The notes under the pieces were generated by a model. The model was not told the origin of the DNA. It was given only the letters and a program-made list of their open reading frames with translations, and ran no database searches. Positions 44,325-54,560 of a DNA stretch of 64,000 bases are shown piece by piece. Location: positions 289,098-353,097 of the forward strand of contig JNVV01000045.1 of NCBI GenBank assembly GCA_000733355.1, in the 5' to 3' direction. The position numbers and the translations under genes are program-made. How positions within the stretch are numbered: the stretch's first letter is position 1; every line of letters begins with the position of its first letter. The DNA is from Falciphora oryzae (taxonomy: Eukaryota > Ascomycota > Sordariomycetes > Magnaporthales > Magnaporthaceae).

Positions 44325-47285
44325 TCATGTAGTCCACCCCAGCATCTCGAGCGTGTTCTTGGTCTCCAGACCACTCATACCCGAGACGCCGAGGCCGCGG
44401 ATCTGCGAGCCCTTGCGCAGCCGCTGAAGACCCATGGCAACCTTCCAGCCCTCCTCCTCCCCAAGGACAAAAAGGTAGCGCTTCCCCTCCTGATCCCGGA
44501 TGGTGGCGCGGAGGACGTGCAGGCCCTTGGTCTGGCACTCTCCGGTCTGTGGGTCATTAGTATTTCCGGTTCGAGATCCCGAATTCGACGACGCAGAAGA
44601 ACGACTCGCAGCAGGACGGTAGTGCGGGTCATAGTCCGAGAGGCCGAGACGACAGTTATCGTTGCACTCGCGCAGCATCTCGGCCAGGTATGCGTCGGCC
44701 TCGTCGCCTAGGAGCGTCTTCGGCGCGCGCTCCCGGCGGGCGGACCCGCCCACGGCTCCGCGGAAAAAAGCAGCGCTGGGGTTCGCACTGGCGGCAGTGG
44801 AGGCGCCCTTTTTGGACAGTTCCTCCTCCTTCGCCATCAAAGCATCAACATGCGCGGGGCACCATACCTCTACTTGCTTGAGCGTCCACGCCTTGACGTC
44901 CCACTCTCGCTGCGGCACCCCTCGAACATCGTCGTCGATAAACAATCCCTCCGTCGTGATCCGTAATATCAGCCCGTCCGTCACCGACCCCTGCCCCGAG
45001 ATGAGCTGCGACCCTGGCGTTTTAGAGAACTGGTTGAGGAACCCATAGACTGCCCGGATAACAATCTTGTCCGGGTCTTTGGTCGAGTACGGCATCCGCA
45101 TGGACGGCGGCGGCGTCGTACGCGCCGTCGACTGTGACGGCGCCCATGACGACTCGGAGAAGTTCGAATTGGATTTTCGGTGCGACTTCTTGGGTTTGTC
45201 GTAGGGGCGGAACGAGTATGCCTCCTCTTCGTCGACATGGGTTCTAGCCGTCGGCGGAGGAGGCTTCGATGGCGTGTACTGCTGGTGTTGTGATGAGGCC
45301 GAGGATGGCGGCGGCTGGCGGTGCGATGAGGTTGTTGAGGATGCCGTAGGAGGCGGCTGGCGATATGATGAGGTCGAGGAAGCGGGAGGCGGTGGGTGTT
45401 GGTACGAGGAAGTTGTAGATGCGGGAGGAGGCGGCTGCCGTTGTGAAGAGGTTGATGATGGTGGCGGCGGCGGTGCCGCGGCGGCCGGGGCTGGAGCTGG
45501 AGCCGGAGCCGGCTGTTGCACAGGTATCGACGGCTTGCCGTTCGGCCACAGGGTCGTCTTCTCGCCAGTCGAGTAGACATAGGCACTCCCTTTGCGGGCT
45601 TGTCTCTCCTCTTCCTCCTTTTTGGCTTTGGCCTCCTTGGCTTCCTTGGCTTCTCTGGCCTCCTTCTCCAGGCGCTCTTTCTCTTTGATGAGTCTGGCCT
45701 GCTCCTGGGCCAGCTTCTCTTTGATGAGCCTGGCTTGCTCCTGGGCCATCTTCTCTTTGAGAAGCCTCGCTTGCTCCTGGGCCATCTTCTCTCTGAGAAG
45801 CCTCGCTTGTTCCTGGGCCAGCCTCTCCTTTTCCTTCGCCAGCCTTTCACGCTCCGCCTTCTCAGCAGCCTCCTTGGCACGTTGCGCCCGGAGTTCGCGT
45901 TCTTTTTGTTCCTTCTCACGGAGTTCGCGGATCTCCTTTTCTTTCCTCTCGAGCTCTTCGCGCAGCTCGCGTTCTTTCGCCTCACGCTCTGCCCTCTCTT
46001 TGGCTTCGCGCTCCTGTTGTTCCTTCTCGCGAGCTTGCTTCTCTTTCTCGCGCAGGGCTCGTTCGCGGGCTTCCTTCTCACGCAGCTGCTTGAGTCTTGC
46101 CGCGGCAGCGTCACGTTTCCTCTGAGCCTCCTCTTTGGCCTTCCGCTCTTCCTCCTTTTTCCTGGCCTCCTCGCGCGCAAGCTCCGCAGCCGCAGCTTCG
46201 CGTTTCCTCTTCTCCTCCTCCCTGGCCTTTCGCTCCTCTTCCTTCCTCCTGGTCTCCTCACGTGCACGCTCCCAAGCTCCCTTGTGTGCGTCAGGCTTCG
46301 GTGAGCTTTGCGGGGCTGGGTCTAGCTTTGGTACGGAGGGTTTAGGTTTCTCTTGCTTAGGTGTTTCGGGCCGAGGAGGGGCAGGTTGTGGTGGTGGTGC
46401 TGTCTGAGGAGGCGGCGCTGGCTGAGGCGGTGGCGCTGACTGAGGCGGTGGCACTGGCTGAGGCGGTGGCGCTGGCTGAGGTGGCGGCGCCTGTTGTTGT
46501 GGAGGGGGTTGAGGAGGTGGAGTGGGAGGAGGCGCCTGTTGCTGTTGTCTTGGAGGAGGCGGCGTCGGCGGCGGTGGTGTAGGAGGAGGCGCCTGTTGCT
46601 GTGGTCTCGGAGGCGGCGGAGGCGGCGGCGGAGGTGTCTCCTCCCGCGGAGGGGGTGGAGGGGGCGGAGGCGCCTGTTGATATTGCCTCGGGGGTGGCTC
46701 CGAGCTATGCCCATGAGGCGGCGGCGCATGCCGATGATGCTGCTGGGGTGACGGACCCGACCCGTGCCCGGGCGGCGGCGGCGGTCGTCGCGGGGGAGAC
46801 CCGGAGCTGTGGTTGGGGGACGGGCCATGTCGGGGCGGGGGAGGCGGTGAGCTTTCGTACCCCGGCGTGGCTCCACCGCCAAAGGGTCCTCCCCCGGAGC
46901 CGTCATGGCTACCGCTGAACCCCCGGGTGAAGCCATAAGCCCCAGACCCGCCATCCTGCTGTGCCCTCCCCAGGGACCATGCCCCCAGACCAACGGCCAG
47001 CGTGAGCATCATCATGCCCACGTTGCCCATGCCCTGGAACGTTGACCACCATTGCTTGAAGGCGGGGGCCATGCTCTGGCCCAGGACCACCAACACAAGA
47101 GCCGTGGCGAAGCCAGCGACGAAGCTGTTGGTATTGGTCCGCAGCGAGGGCAGATACAGGAAGCCGGCACCGGCCGAGTGCTCCGGTATTATGAAGACAT
47201 CGTACTTCCCGGGCGGAAGGCCTCCGCTGCGGGTCGTCTTCGGGTTCGCTCCGTGAGGCGGAGGCGGCGGCGGCGGTCCGCTCAT
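44325..47285 (-). CDS. Large proline-rich, two-TM, coiled-coil protein of unknown function
   Basis: A single uninterrupted frame encodes 986 aa. A polyproline start (MSGPPPPPPPHG) precedes KYDVFIIPEHSAG and two membrane segments (about 53-76, FVAGFATALVLVVLG; and 88-106, MMMLTLAVGLGAWSLG). Residues about 130-330 are proline/glutamine-rich, and about 335-570 are Lys/Glu/Arg/Ala coiled coil. The coil contains four 12-residue repeats of the type LAQEQARLIKEK. A second Pro/Ser-rich linker leads to a globular C-terminal region with VYGFLNQFSKTPGS, TEGLFIDDD and LHVLRATIRDQEGKRYLF, which could be a split PH-like domain (inference). It looks like a membrane-anchored scaffold. I know no functional name. 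The strong N-terminal conservation style and clean frame make it a real gene. Confidence 0.8.
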   Translation of the reverse strand: MSGPPPPPPPHGANPKTTRSGGLPPGKYDVFIIPEHSAGAGFLYLPSLRTNTNSFVAGFATALVLVVLGQSMAPAFKQWWSTFQGMGNVGMMMLTLAVGLGAWSLGRAQQDGGSGAYGFTRGFSGSHDGSGGGPFGGGATPGYESSPPPPPRHGPSPNHSSGSPPRRPPPPPGHGSGPSPQQHHRHAPPPHGHSSEPPPRQYQQAPPPPPPPPREETPPPPPPPPPRPQQQAPPPTPPPPTPPPPRQQQQAPPPTPPPQPPPQQQAPPPQPAPPPQPVPPPQSAPPPQPAPPPQTAPPPQPAPPRPETPKQEKPKPSVPKLDPAPQSSPKPDAHKGAWERAREETRRKEEERKAREEEKRKREAAAAELAREEARKKEEERKAKEEAQRKRDAAAARLKQLREKEARERALREKEKQAREKEQQEREAKERAEREAKERELREELERKEKEIRELREKEQKERELRAQRAKEAAEKAERERLAKEKERLAQEQARLLREKMAQEQARLLKEKMAQEQARLIKEKLAQEQARLIKEKERLEKEAREAKEAKEAKAKKEEEERQARKGSAYVYSTGEKTTLWPNGKPSIPVQQPAPAPAPAPAAAAPPPPPSSTSSQRQPPPPASTTSSYQHPPPPASSTSSYRQPPPTASSTTSSHRQPPPSSASSQHQQYTPSKPPPPTARTHVDEEEAYSFRPYDKPKKSHRKSNSNFSESSWAPSQSTARTTPPPSMRMPYSTKDPDKIVIRAVYGFLNQFSKTPGSQLISGQGSVTDGLILRITTEGLFIDDDVRGVPQREWDVKAWTLKQVEVWCPAHVDALMAKEEELSKKGASTAASANPSAAFFRGAVGGSARRERAPKTLLGDEADAYLAEMLRECNDNCRLGLSDYDPHYRPAASRSSASSNSGSRTGNTNDPQTGECQTKGLHVLRATIRDQEGKRYLFVLGEEEGWKVAMGLQRLRKGSQIRGLGVSGMSGLETKNTLEMLGWTT
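45681..45824 (-). repeat. Four tandem 36-bp coding repeats
   Basis: Units start at 45681, 45717, 45753 and 45789. Each encodes a variant of AQEQARLLKEK within the coiled coil of the 986-aa protein. The units differ at only a few positions, so they expanded recently and may vary in number between strains. Confidence 0.9.
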
Positions 47286-50011
47286 TGCGGAAAAGAGGCT
47301 GCCTGCCTTGTTCCGGTTCTAGACAGAGAGGGCAGCAGGTCTATGCTCGGCTCGGGGGAGACATCACTCTGGCGGTTTCGTGGCGGTGGGAGTCTGTCAC
47401 AGTATGAGCCTGGGTCAGCACCGCCCAGAATAGGAACTAGTTCCGCCGTCGGGGAATAATTTGCATACCGATCGATGAGGGAAGGCAAGGGCCAAAGGAG
47501 AAAAAAAACCGGTGCCGAACCTCGTCGCTGGCAGGGCAGTCAGTCGAACTAGCGGTGATAAACGCCAGCCTCCTCCCCACGCAGAAAGCGCAGGCCAGGA
47601 GACGGCGAGGGTCAATAAGATTCTCGTATCCTGTAAATCAGTCAGTCGGCAGAGCAAGCGAGCAAACGGGCCTGGGCAGAGAGGGGGGCGTGGGCTGAGA
47701 TGTATTGGTACTTGAGCTAACTCCAGTCAGCTCGTCTTCGCGGACGACCGAAATGTTTACTGGCGAGAGTAGTGAGGGCACGATTGGCAGGTTGTGCAGC
47801 ATGTGCCATGCACAGGATCAGCCAAAAGAGTGTTGACACCACCCACCACCGCCCGTAATTTTTTTTTGACAGGCACCCAATTGCCAGCAAGGCCCGCGTC
47901 GAGTCTGCAGGCGGCCCGCACGAGCCATCCAATCAAAGCCAGCCACACCGGCTCTCCACGCAGCAGACGCTCCACCCCACCTTCCCGAAATTGGGAGGCA
48001 CTGGCCGATGAGAGTTGTCGGAAGCCTCGGCGGCTGGCGCTGGAGCCTCGCGAGAAACGGTCTCGTCCAGATCAACGTTTGCCGCTTGAAGAGTTTTTTT
48101 TTCCTTCTCCACTGCAGTCTCGATCCGAGAAGCTCATATCCGGCTGTGAGTGGGCGAGACATTCAGAGGGCCGCTGCCGACCCGAGTCCTGCGGGGAGTC
48201 CAGGCCAACGTTCCACGGCAACGGGTGGGCGCAGAGAAGGCAGGGACAGCCCCTGAGCTGGTGTGCTGGTGTGTCTGGCCGGCTGCCGCCGACCGGCTAC
48301 TACCCAGTCAACCCAAATCCGTTACGGAACTATTTCCTCCAGCTAAGCTTCTCATCAGCAGCGAAGCGAGCGACCCTGAAAGAGCCCCCGCGGGGATGGC
48401 GCGGCCACCACGCACCCAGCCACCACCACTGGGAGCCCTTGGCGATATGTCCTGTCCTTTCGGCACACTCTGGGCACCATCAATTTCTCCGACCCAACAA
48501 ATCCCCATCTCTTCATGCATACCCTCACACCCAGCCGGCCATTCGTGACACATTCGGGAACGTCGGCCAAGTCCAGTGGCGCGACGATTCTCCCCCAGAA
48601 ACGCGCTGGAGGCGTGTTCCTCAGGATTCAATGGCTGAAAACCCCGCATGTGATGGGATTCAAGGCGGTCAACCAGAGGACCGAGAACAAACGGATGACT
48701 GCGGATCATGACGCCGACGACCACTAGGGATCCGTGGTCCGAGAGGGGTAGGTAGTGGACTGTACGGATACGTAGCATGCGCCCGAGACCGATCACACTT
48801 ATCGTCCAATGCTATCCAGGCATGCCACGAACGCGCTCCACTCCCATGTGAGAAAAAAGCAAACACGAACGATCCGTGGCTCCCCGGCGTGGGGAGGCTA
48901 GGCGACTTTGAAGCAGAGCATCTGCCCAGTCGGAAAACTGCGCTCCCTCATCCGACAGAAAGCACAACGCAAACGGGACTCAAACATGAGCATTGACGTT
49001 TGCCGTTTCTTTTGTTTTGCTCGTCGCCAACCTACCACGGTAGAATTTTTACGAAGCCAGTATCTCGACTGCGCTGACAAACTGTGAGCTATAAACTTGT
49101 GCCCGACATCCTCGTTGGGCACAAATTTCGATCAGCTCGAAGGAAGGATGAGAAAACAGAAAACGAAGAAAAAAGTCGAATTAAAGCTAGCTATGCCTCG
49201 TTGCCCGAGCAACTGCATCATGCATGTAGCCGAAAACGGCCAAGCGGCAGCTCCGTGGCGAAGATGACCCTTGGCCGCGGGGCAGCTTTCCCAATTCCCC
49301 GGCGCCCGGCTGACTTAGGCAAATGATTCGCTCGCCAGTAATTTCAAAGCAGCCATCTCGTAATGCACACCAGCTCTTGACATGTTCGTGAACAGAATGG
49401 AGTCACAAGCCTGGTGCGAGATTGAAGGGGCTCATATTTTATGCGTGCTAAGCGCGCGTTATTTGCGCACATATCAAAAGTCCTTCAAGGTGTATCCATG
49501 TCCGCCAACAAGCCCTGAGCTCTCTGTGACGAGCTCAAGCCGACATCTTCTGCCTTGCTCACAGAGCGCCCGTCCCTCTTGACATTGTAAACCCTAAGCC
49601 GTATATAACCTGTGTGAGATATTCATTTCCAATCGCTAAAGTATGATGCATTCTGAGTACAGAGGTGAAAATGTACAGCACGACGCTATAATGATGAGGT
49701 TGTAGTACAGATAATCCGTCGTCGGTAGGTACCCGCAGAAGGCTGCCTCGGGTTCAGTCATATGTGGTGATATGGTGTAAAATCAGGAGGCAAATATCGA
49801 CGCACCACACGAACCCCCGCCATGTCATCCTAGATATCCATGATAGGACGACGACGACTTCTGCGGCGAGGATGATGGTGCGCGCCAATATGCCAGCGGT
49901 CCTGTGAAGTAAAAGGGCCGGGAAGTAGTCCAGCCTCGAGGTCACATGTTCCCCTGGCGCCTCCTCTGCTCCCTCCTCCTCTGCCTCGTAGTAACGCGAC
50001 CTTCCAAGCAG
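47286..50011. other. 2.7 kb intergenic region, no gene seen
   Basis: Upstream of the 986-aa gene and downstream of VAM7. A long open frame at 47794-48711 starts at a non-ATG codon and has no motif or bias. Polypurine/AT-richer sequence lies at 48860-49200. Confidence 0.55.
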
Positions 50012-51166
50012 TCATGAGCCGAGCTTCTTCGTCCTGTTCTTGGCGACCCTGATCTTGCCGTCCAGCCTGTCGACATCATCGCCGAGCTGGTCCAGCATCT
50101 GTGTCTGCGTCTCGACCTCGTCCCAGATGGCCAGGCTCATCTCCTTTTGCCGCTTGACGATCCGCGACAGCACGTCCACGTCCTCGTTTTGCTCCTCCAT
50201 CTGCTGCCGTTGCAGCTGCACCACCCCGGCGTTGTCGAGCTCCCGCGTCCGCTCCGTCTCCTGCAGCGGCGCCCCCAGCACCCGCCCGCTCGGCCGCCCC
50301 GCCCCCGCCCTGGACCCGCCGGCCCCGACCAGTGCCGCCCGGTCCGTGGCCGCTGGGGGACCGCCGGCCGTGGCGGCAGCTGAGGACGACGCGCCGGGGC
50401 CCGAGACGCTCGACGACAGCTCCACCAGCCACCTGTGGTCGTCGCGCGCCTCCTTGAGCATGTCGTCACGGCGCCGCAGCTCGCCCGCGCCCAGACGCCC
50501 AGCCTTCTTAAGGTAGCCCAGCTCCTCCTCCAGCGCCGCGAGGATCTTCATGGCCTGCGTGAGCGCCATCCTCGCCGCCGCCGCCGCCTCCACCACGGCG
50601 CGGTTCCTGCCGCCGCCGCCCGACGACGACGAGCCGTCGGCGGCCGCCGCGTCCCTGCGCGCGAGGCACGACCTTGCGTCGCGCAGCGCATCGTTCATGC
50701 GCCTGTGCTTCTCGATCCACTCGACCGGGTCCGGCTGGGGGTTGCTGGCGCCGTGTTGCAGCCCCCTGCCTGACGCCGCATGGATGCCCGAGGCCGACGC
50801 TGCCGAGCCGGCTGTGGATGCGGGTAGGTTGAGGAACTGGCGCCAAGCGGGGGTGTCGCGCCACTGCCGGTCCGGCGAGCCCGCGATGGCCCGCAGGTAC
50901 TGCTCCAGCTCCGCCCTCCGCCGCTCCGTCAGCTCTGGCGACGAGACCGTGGAGCGGAACCACGACTTCGCGGGGAGAGTGACGGGTGGGGGCGAGCCGA
51001 CGAGGGAGACGAGCGTCCTGTGCAGCTGCTCAAACTCCGAGTATCGTTTTTGCACGACGAAAGACCGTAGAGGCAGGCGGAGTGTGATGTTGTAGCTCGT
51101 GTACGGCTTCGAGTCTTGATACAGCGTGGATGTCGAAGGAATCGAGATCTCGACCGGGGGCGGCAT
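50012..51166 (-). CDS. VAM7: Vam7-like vacuolar SNARE with PX domain
   Basis: A single exon encodes 384 aa. Vam7 is the Qc SNARE of vacuole (and autophagosome) fusion; its PX domain binds PI3P and recruits it with HOPS. Residues 1-110 form the PX domain: VEISIPSTSTLYQ, YTSYNITLRLPLRSFVVQKRYSEFEQL and LPAKSWF, with RRAELEQYLRAI. A linker rich in Ala/Ser/Gly follows. The C-terminal SNARE helix (about 320-380) starts QQMEEQNEDVDVLSRIVKRQKEM and contains the zero-layer Gln in ETQTQMLDQLGDDVDRLDGKI. There is no membrane anchor, as expected. The frame is open for 98 codons upstream of the chosen ATG, but the PX domain begins right at MPPPVEIS and the upstream part looks like 5'UTR. Confidence 0.9.
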   Translation of the reverse strand: MPPPVEISIPSTSTLYQDSKPYTSYNITLRLPLRSFVVQKRYSEFEQLHRTLVSLVGSPPPVTLPAKSWFRSTVSSPELTERRRAELEQYLRAIAGSPDRQWRDTPAWRQFLNLPASTAGSAASASGIHAASGRGLQHGASNPQPDPVEWIEKHRRMNDALRDARSCLARRDAAAADGSSSSGGGGRNRAVVEAAAAARMALTQAMKILAALEEELGYLKKAGRLGAGELRRRDDMLKEARDDHRWLVELSSSVSGPGASSSAAATAGGPPAATDRAALVGAGGSRAGAGRPSGRVLGAPLQETERTRELDNAGVVQLQRQQMEEQNEDVDVLSRIVKRQKEMSLAIWDEVETQTQMLDQLGDDVDRLDGKIRVAKNRTKKLGS

Positions 51167-52224
51167 CGCGAATGGTACGGGGAAGTGTCTCGCGATCGAT
51201 GCTGTAGGGCGAGGCGGGTCTGTCGATGCAAGCCGCCTGCGGTGGTGGGACGTCGTGAGCGCCGTTTTTGAAGACGAGATGCAGTACGACCACGAAGTCG
51301 CGAAGAAGGGCGAGGTCCAGATCAGGTGCCCGGTCGAGCCAATGTGAACATAGGGTGGGTGCCTAGCCAAGGGGGCCGAAGACTCCGCGAGTCGGTCGGC
51401 AGAGTCACGCGATTGCGGGCTGGGGTCTGAACAGGCAACGGGTATCACAAGAACAGACAAGGGCAGCAGAAAGCAGAGAAGAAGAAAAGACGTGGCAGAA
51501 AAGGCGCTAGGTCAAGCCAGAACAATTGAAGTAAAATGCAAGAGGAAACCTTGGTTTACGCTGCAAATATTTCGGAATATGTGGAAGCTCCAGGACAGCT
51601 CGCAATTGATCGTCTCGTCTCGACCTGGCCGACGGGAGTGCGTCCTGCTGGGAGTTTTGGTTGGTCAAGGACGGATCGGAGTTCCCCTGACCAGTCGACA
51701 CTGCGTCATTCGTGGACACTCAGACCAGCTTGTGGAGTCTGGTGGCAAGTGCACCCAATCAAGGCGCACGAGACAACTTGGTCACTCGTCCTCTTTCCAC
51801 AAGCAGCCTGCCTCAATGCTGCAACCACGCGTTGATACCTCGAGCAATGGGAAGGACAAAAGCATCCATTGTGCCGCCATTGCTAAGCGTTATGTGAGAA
51901 TAATGAACAAGAGCGCGTTTCCGTTTTGAGCAGCATCCGCAAGCACAACCGCCGCACCAACCCTTCTGCCAACATATGTTGACGCAGGAACCTCACTGAA
52001 ACATCGACTTGTCAAGAAAGCTAATACAGCCACAACAAAAGCTCCCCGTTTTAAATGGCACTTTTTTTTATTATTAATTTCTAGTTGCCACTGTACTATG
52101 CAATGAAATGCGGACAAGCCCAGTTGATTCACTCGGCCAATGCGCTCCTCAAGTCCTTTGCGCCATGAGTGCCTGCCTCTGAAAGCTCCTTGCTCACATC
52201 CTACCATCGTGCTCGCTAGTATAA
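51167..52224. other. VAM7 upstream region
   Basis: The frame of VAM7 continues open to 51460 but without domain content. The rest is unbiased sequence, AT-richer around 52040-52090. No gene seen. Confidence 0.5.
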
Positions 52225-52543
52225 TTAACCTCTGAGAACCATACGATCGATCATGGTTCCGCACCATGGACACCGATAGTGAGAGGGGTTTATCTTTCTA
52301 CTGCATTCCTCTCCCATGCACGTGGTCTCTCGGGGAGCAATCTTGATGGGCATACTTCCGTCGATGGAAAAGCGGCAGTCTAGTAGATCAGCGAATTCTG
52401 GTAGACTTTAAGAGGGTGCTGCGGGAGTGTCTCTCACTTAGGAAACGGGCGAGTTGATGAGACCCTAGTGCTGGGTATTTCTTTCGTGGAAATCCATACC
52501 GCTTTCGGATCCTATAGTCTTGAGGACTTCCTCGCTGTCTCAT
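52225..52543 (-). CDS. Possible small gene or gene fragment with Cx4C...Cx2C motif
   Basis: Codons ending at a TAA (52225-52227) encode a protein-like stretch: FADLLDCRFSIDG, MPIKIAPRETTCMGEECS, NPSHYRCPWCGTMIDRM. Cys spacing Cx4C and Cx2C, 11 residues apart, suggests a zinc ribbon or knuckle. Upstream, a frame from an ATG at 52543 ends at a GTGAGA donor (52437) in the phase needed for an acceptor at 52398, giving 92 aa. That intron would be only 40 nt, too short to be comfortable, so this may be a decayed fragment or part of a longer gene. No family recognised. Confidence 0.35.
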
Positions 52544-53416
52544 GCCCAACAGTCAGATTAGAATTCATGTATACAAAAGGAATAGCGGTAGGCACGGGTG
52601 AAATCACACACATCACATTACGGATTTTGACCTTGAATTCAGGGCCGTGGTGTATGTGGCTACGCATTCACGGGCGACAATAGCTGAGTAATACGTGCTC
52701 ACCCATAATTATTCACTTACGAGAAGGCACGTGTGATCTCAAGGGTGAACGCCAGTTTCAATAAATTTGACCCCTAGTTGGTAAAGGCCTGTCATGTGTC
52801 GAGGTGATAACGCGGGGTCAATATAGGTTTAGGGAAGCGCTGCGTGTGGTGGGTTGCCTCGGGCCGAGACAATACACCCCAGCTGGGGAGTCGAGAGAAA
52901 GCAATTTACTCGGTCATGTAAATGGGTGTGTTGTGTTTCGTGTTTTGTATAGACTCTATCATACGATCACCTGTATTAATCCAGTAATGAGGGCTCCCTC
53001 AGATACACCCGCCAACGGCCTACCGCATGCGAATGGGTTGGCCCAGATGGCTCCAACATTCCAACACCGGGGGAAATGAAGGCAGTAGTAGAAAAGAGTC
53101 TTTGACCCCTGTAGAAGACGCCCGCCCGAATTCCATGGCCCGCGATAAACAGGCCCAACTCGCTCCCATGCCCGTACCAAATTTTCAGGTATCCGTGCTC
53201 CAAGGTATCGCGCCTCTCGTATAACCACGGATCGTCCGTGAACCAAATCACCATGAAACAGTCTCGATACAACTCGACCCAAACATCCAGCCATGTCAAG
53301 AACAAATTATACTGCTCCGTGACCGCAGGTCGGCCCCACAGAAAATGCGGCTGCACTGGGACTGGGCGGCAGGAGGGGAAGAGGAGTCAATAGAGACGAG
53401 ATCGATCGCCGCCGGC
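52544..53416. other. Downstream flank of EB1, unassigned
   Basis: A 126-aa minus-strand frame (52976-53356) rich in Trp and Tyr begins 60 bp after the EB1 stop. It has no motif I recognise. It may be EB1 3'UTR or part of the fragment described at 52225-52543. Confidence 0.4.
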
Positions 53417-54560
53417 CTAGAACGTCTCCTGGTCGTCCGCGGCCTCGCCCTCGGCGGGGATCTCAAAGCCCTCCTCGGTCGAGTAGAGGATGGTCTGGAT
53501 CTGTTTGACCAGACCGTCCTCCTGCTTCTCAAGCTCGGGATCCTCGTCGACCGCGTTCTGCACGAGCAGCTCGATGTCGCGAAGCTTGCTGAAGTAGAAG
53601 TCACGCTCGCGCTCCAGCCCGACGACGGTCTCCTTGAGGGTGGCGTTCTCGGCTGACAACGCAGCCGCGGCCGCGCCGCCACCGGCAGCTCCCAGGCCCA
53701 CCTTGGCCGCGGACCGGCCTCCGCTGGTCGTGGGAGTTGTGCCTCCCCTCCTTGCGGTACCGGCAGCGGCGACACGGGGCGCACCGGCGGCAGCACCCGA
53801 CGACCCCAGAGGCGCGCCTTTCCGCCGCGTGACCGCGTCGTACTCGCCGCCCGGGTAGTACTGGTCCCAGAATCGCTTGACCCATTGCAGGAACTCGAGG
53901 TTGTCCTGCATCTTGCACTTTACTAGGGCGGTGACGGGGATCGGCTTGTCGATCTGGTGTTTGGCGAAGGTGTCTGGGTGCACAGCGCAACATATCAGTA
54001 TCGCCGCCCACCTGAGATCCAAACAACGCGGGCGATGGACCACCTGCGAAGTGGATTGCAAGAAGGGCACCGGAGACTAACTTTGCAACACTTTGAAGTT
54101 CTGTATGTATGCATATTCGCTGTTGATGTTGAACTTGACGCGCGACATCGGAACATCGAGGTAAATGCTGTCGAAGACCTGGCAGAGAGCGGCGCTAGAC
54201 GACGGACTGGATGTCAGCGAGAGATTGGCCGGGGCGGCTGGCTGCCTTTGGAGAGGTGCAGGGCCGGCTGCCAGCGGCGACGTCGGGAGCTTCGGCGTCG
54301 GCCCTCGCTGGGCGGGGAGGGGCCTGCCATGGCGGTGCGAGACTCACCCAGTTCCGCACTGCTCAACCTTGGTGATGTTGAGCTGCAGAAGGCTGTTCAG
54401 CCATTGGACGAGTTCCTGTCTGTTGAGAGGTCCATCGTCAGCGTCGAGTTGGGCGGCAGATTCCAAGGAAGCACAGCGTGTCAGGAATCGCCAGCAGTCC
54501 AGGCGAGCAAGCAAGCTTGGGTCAGTCTGGAGGCAGGTTGCCTTACCGTGATTCACCCAT
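53417..54560 (-). CDS. EB1-family microtubule plus-end tracking protein
   Basis: Four exons (54560-54547, 54419-54348, 54194-54082, 53973-53417) join in phase to 251 aa. EB1 (yeast Bim1, fission yeast Mal3) binds growing microtubule ends and recruits partners. The N-terminal calponin-homology domain (about 1-115) reads MGESRQELVQWLN, GAALCQVFDSIY, NTFAKHQIDKPIPV and KCKMQDNLEFLQWVKRFWD. An Ala/Gly/Thr linker follows, then the dimer coiled coil with ERDFYFSKLRDIELLVQ (about 190-206), the EB1 signature. The C-terminus ends DDQETF rather than the metazoan EEY, as in other filamentous fungi. The 14-nt first exon (MGES plus two bases) is inferred but splices cleanly into the conserved sequence. 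Confidence 0.93.

Noticed and set aside
47794..48711. 305-aa plus-strand open frame
   Set aside because: No ATG at the start, mixed codon use, no motif or splice context. Probably chance.
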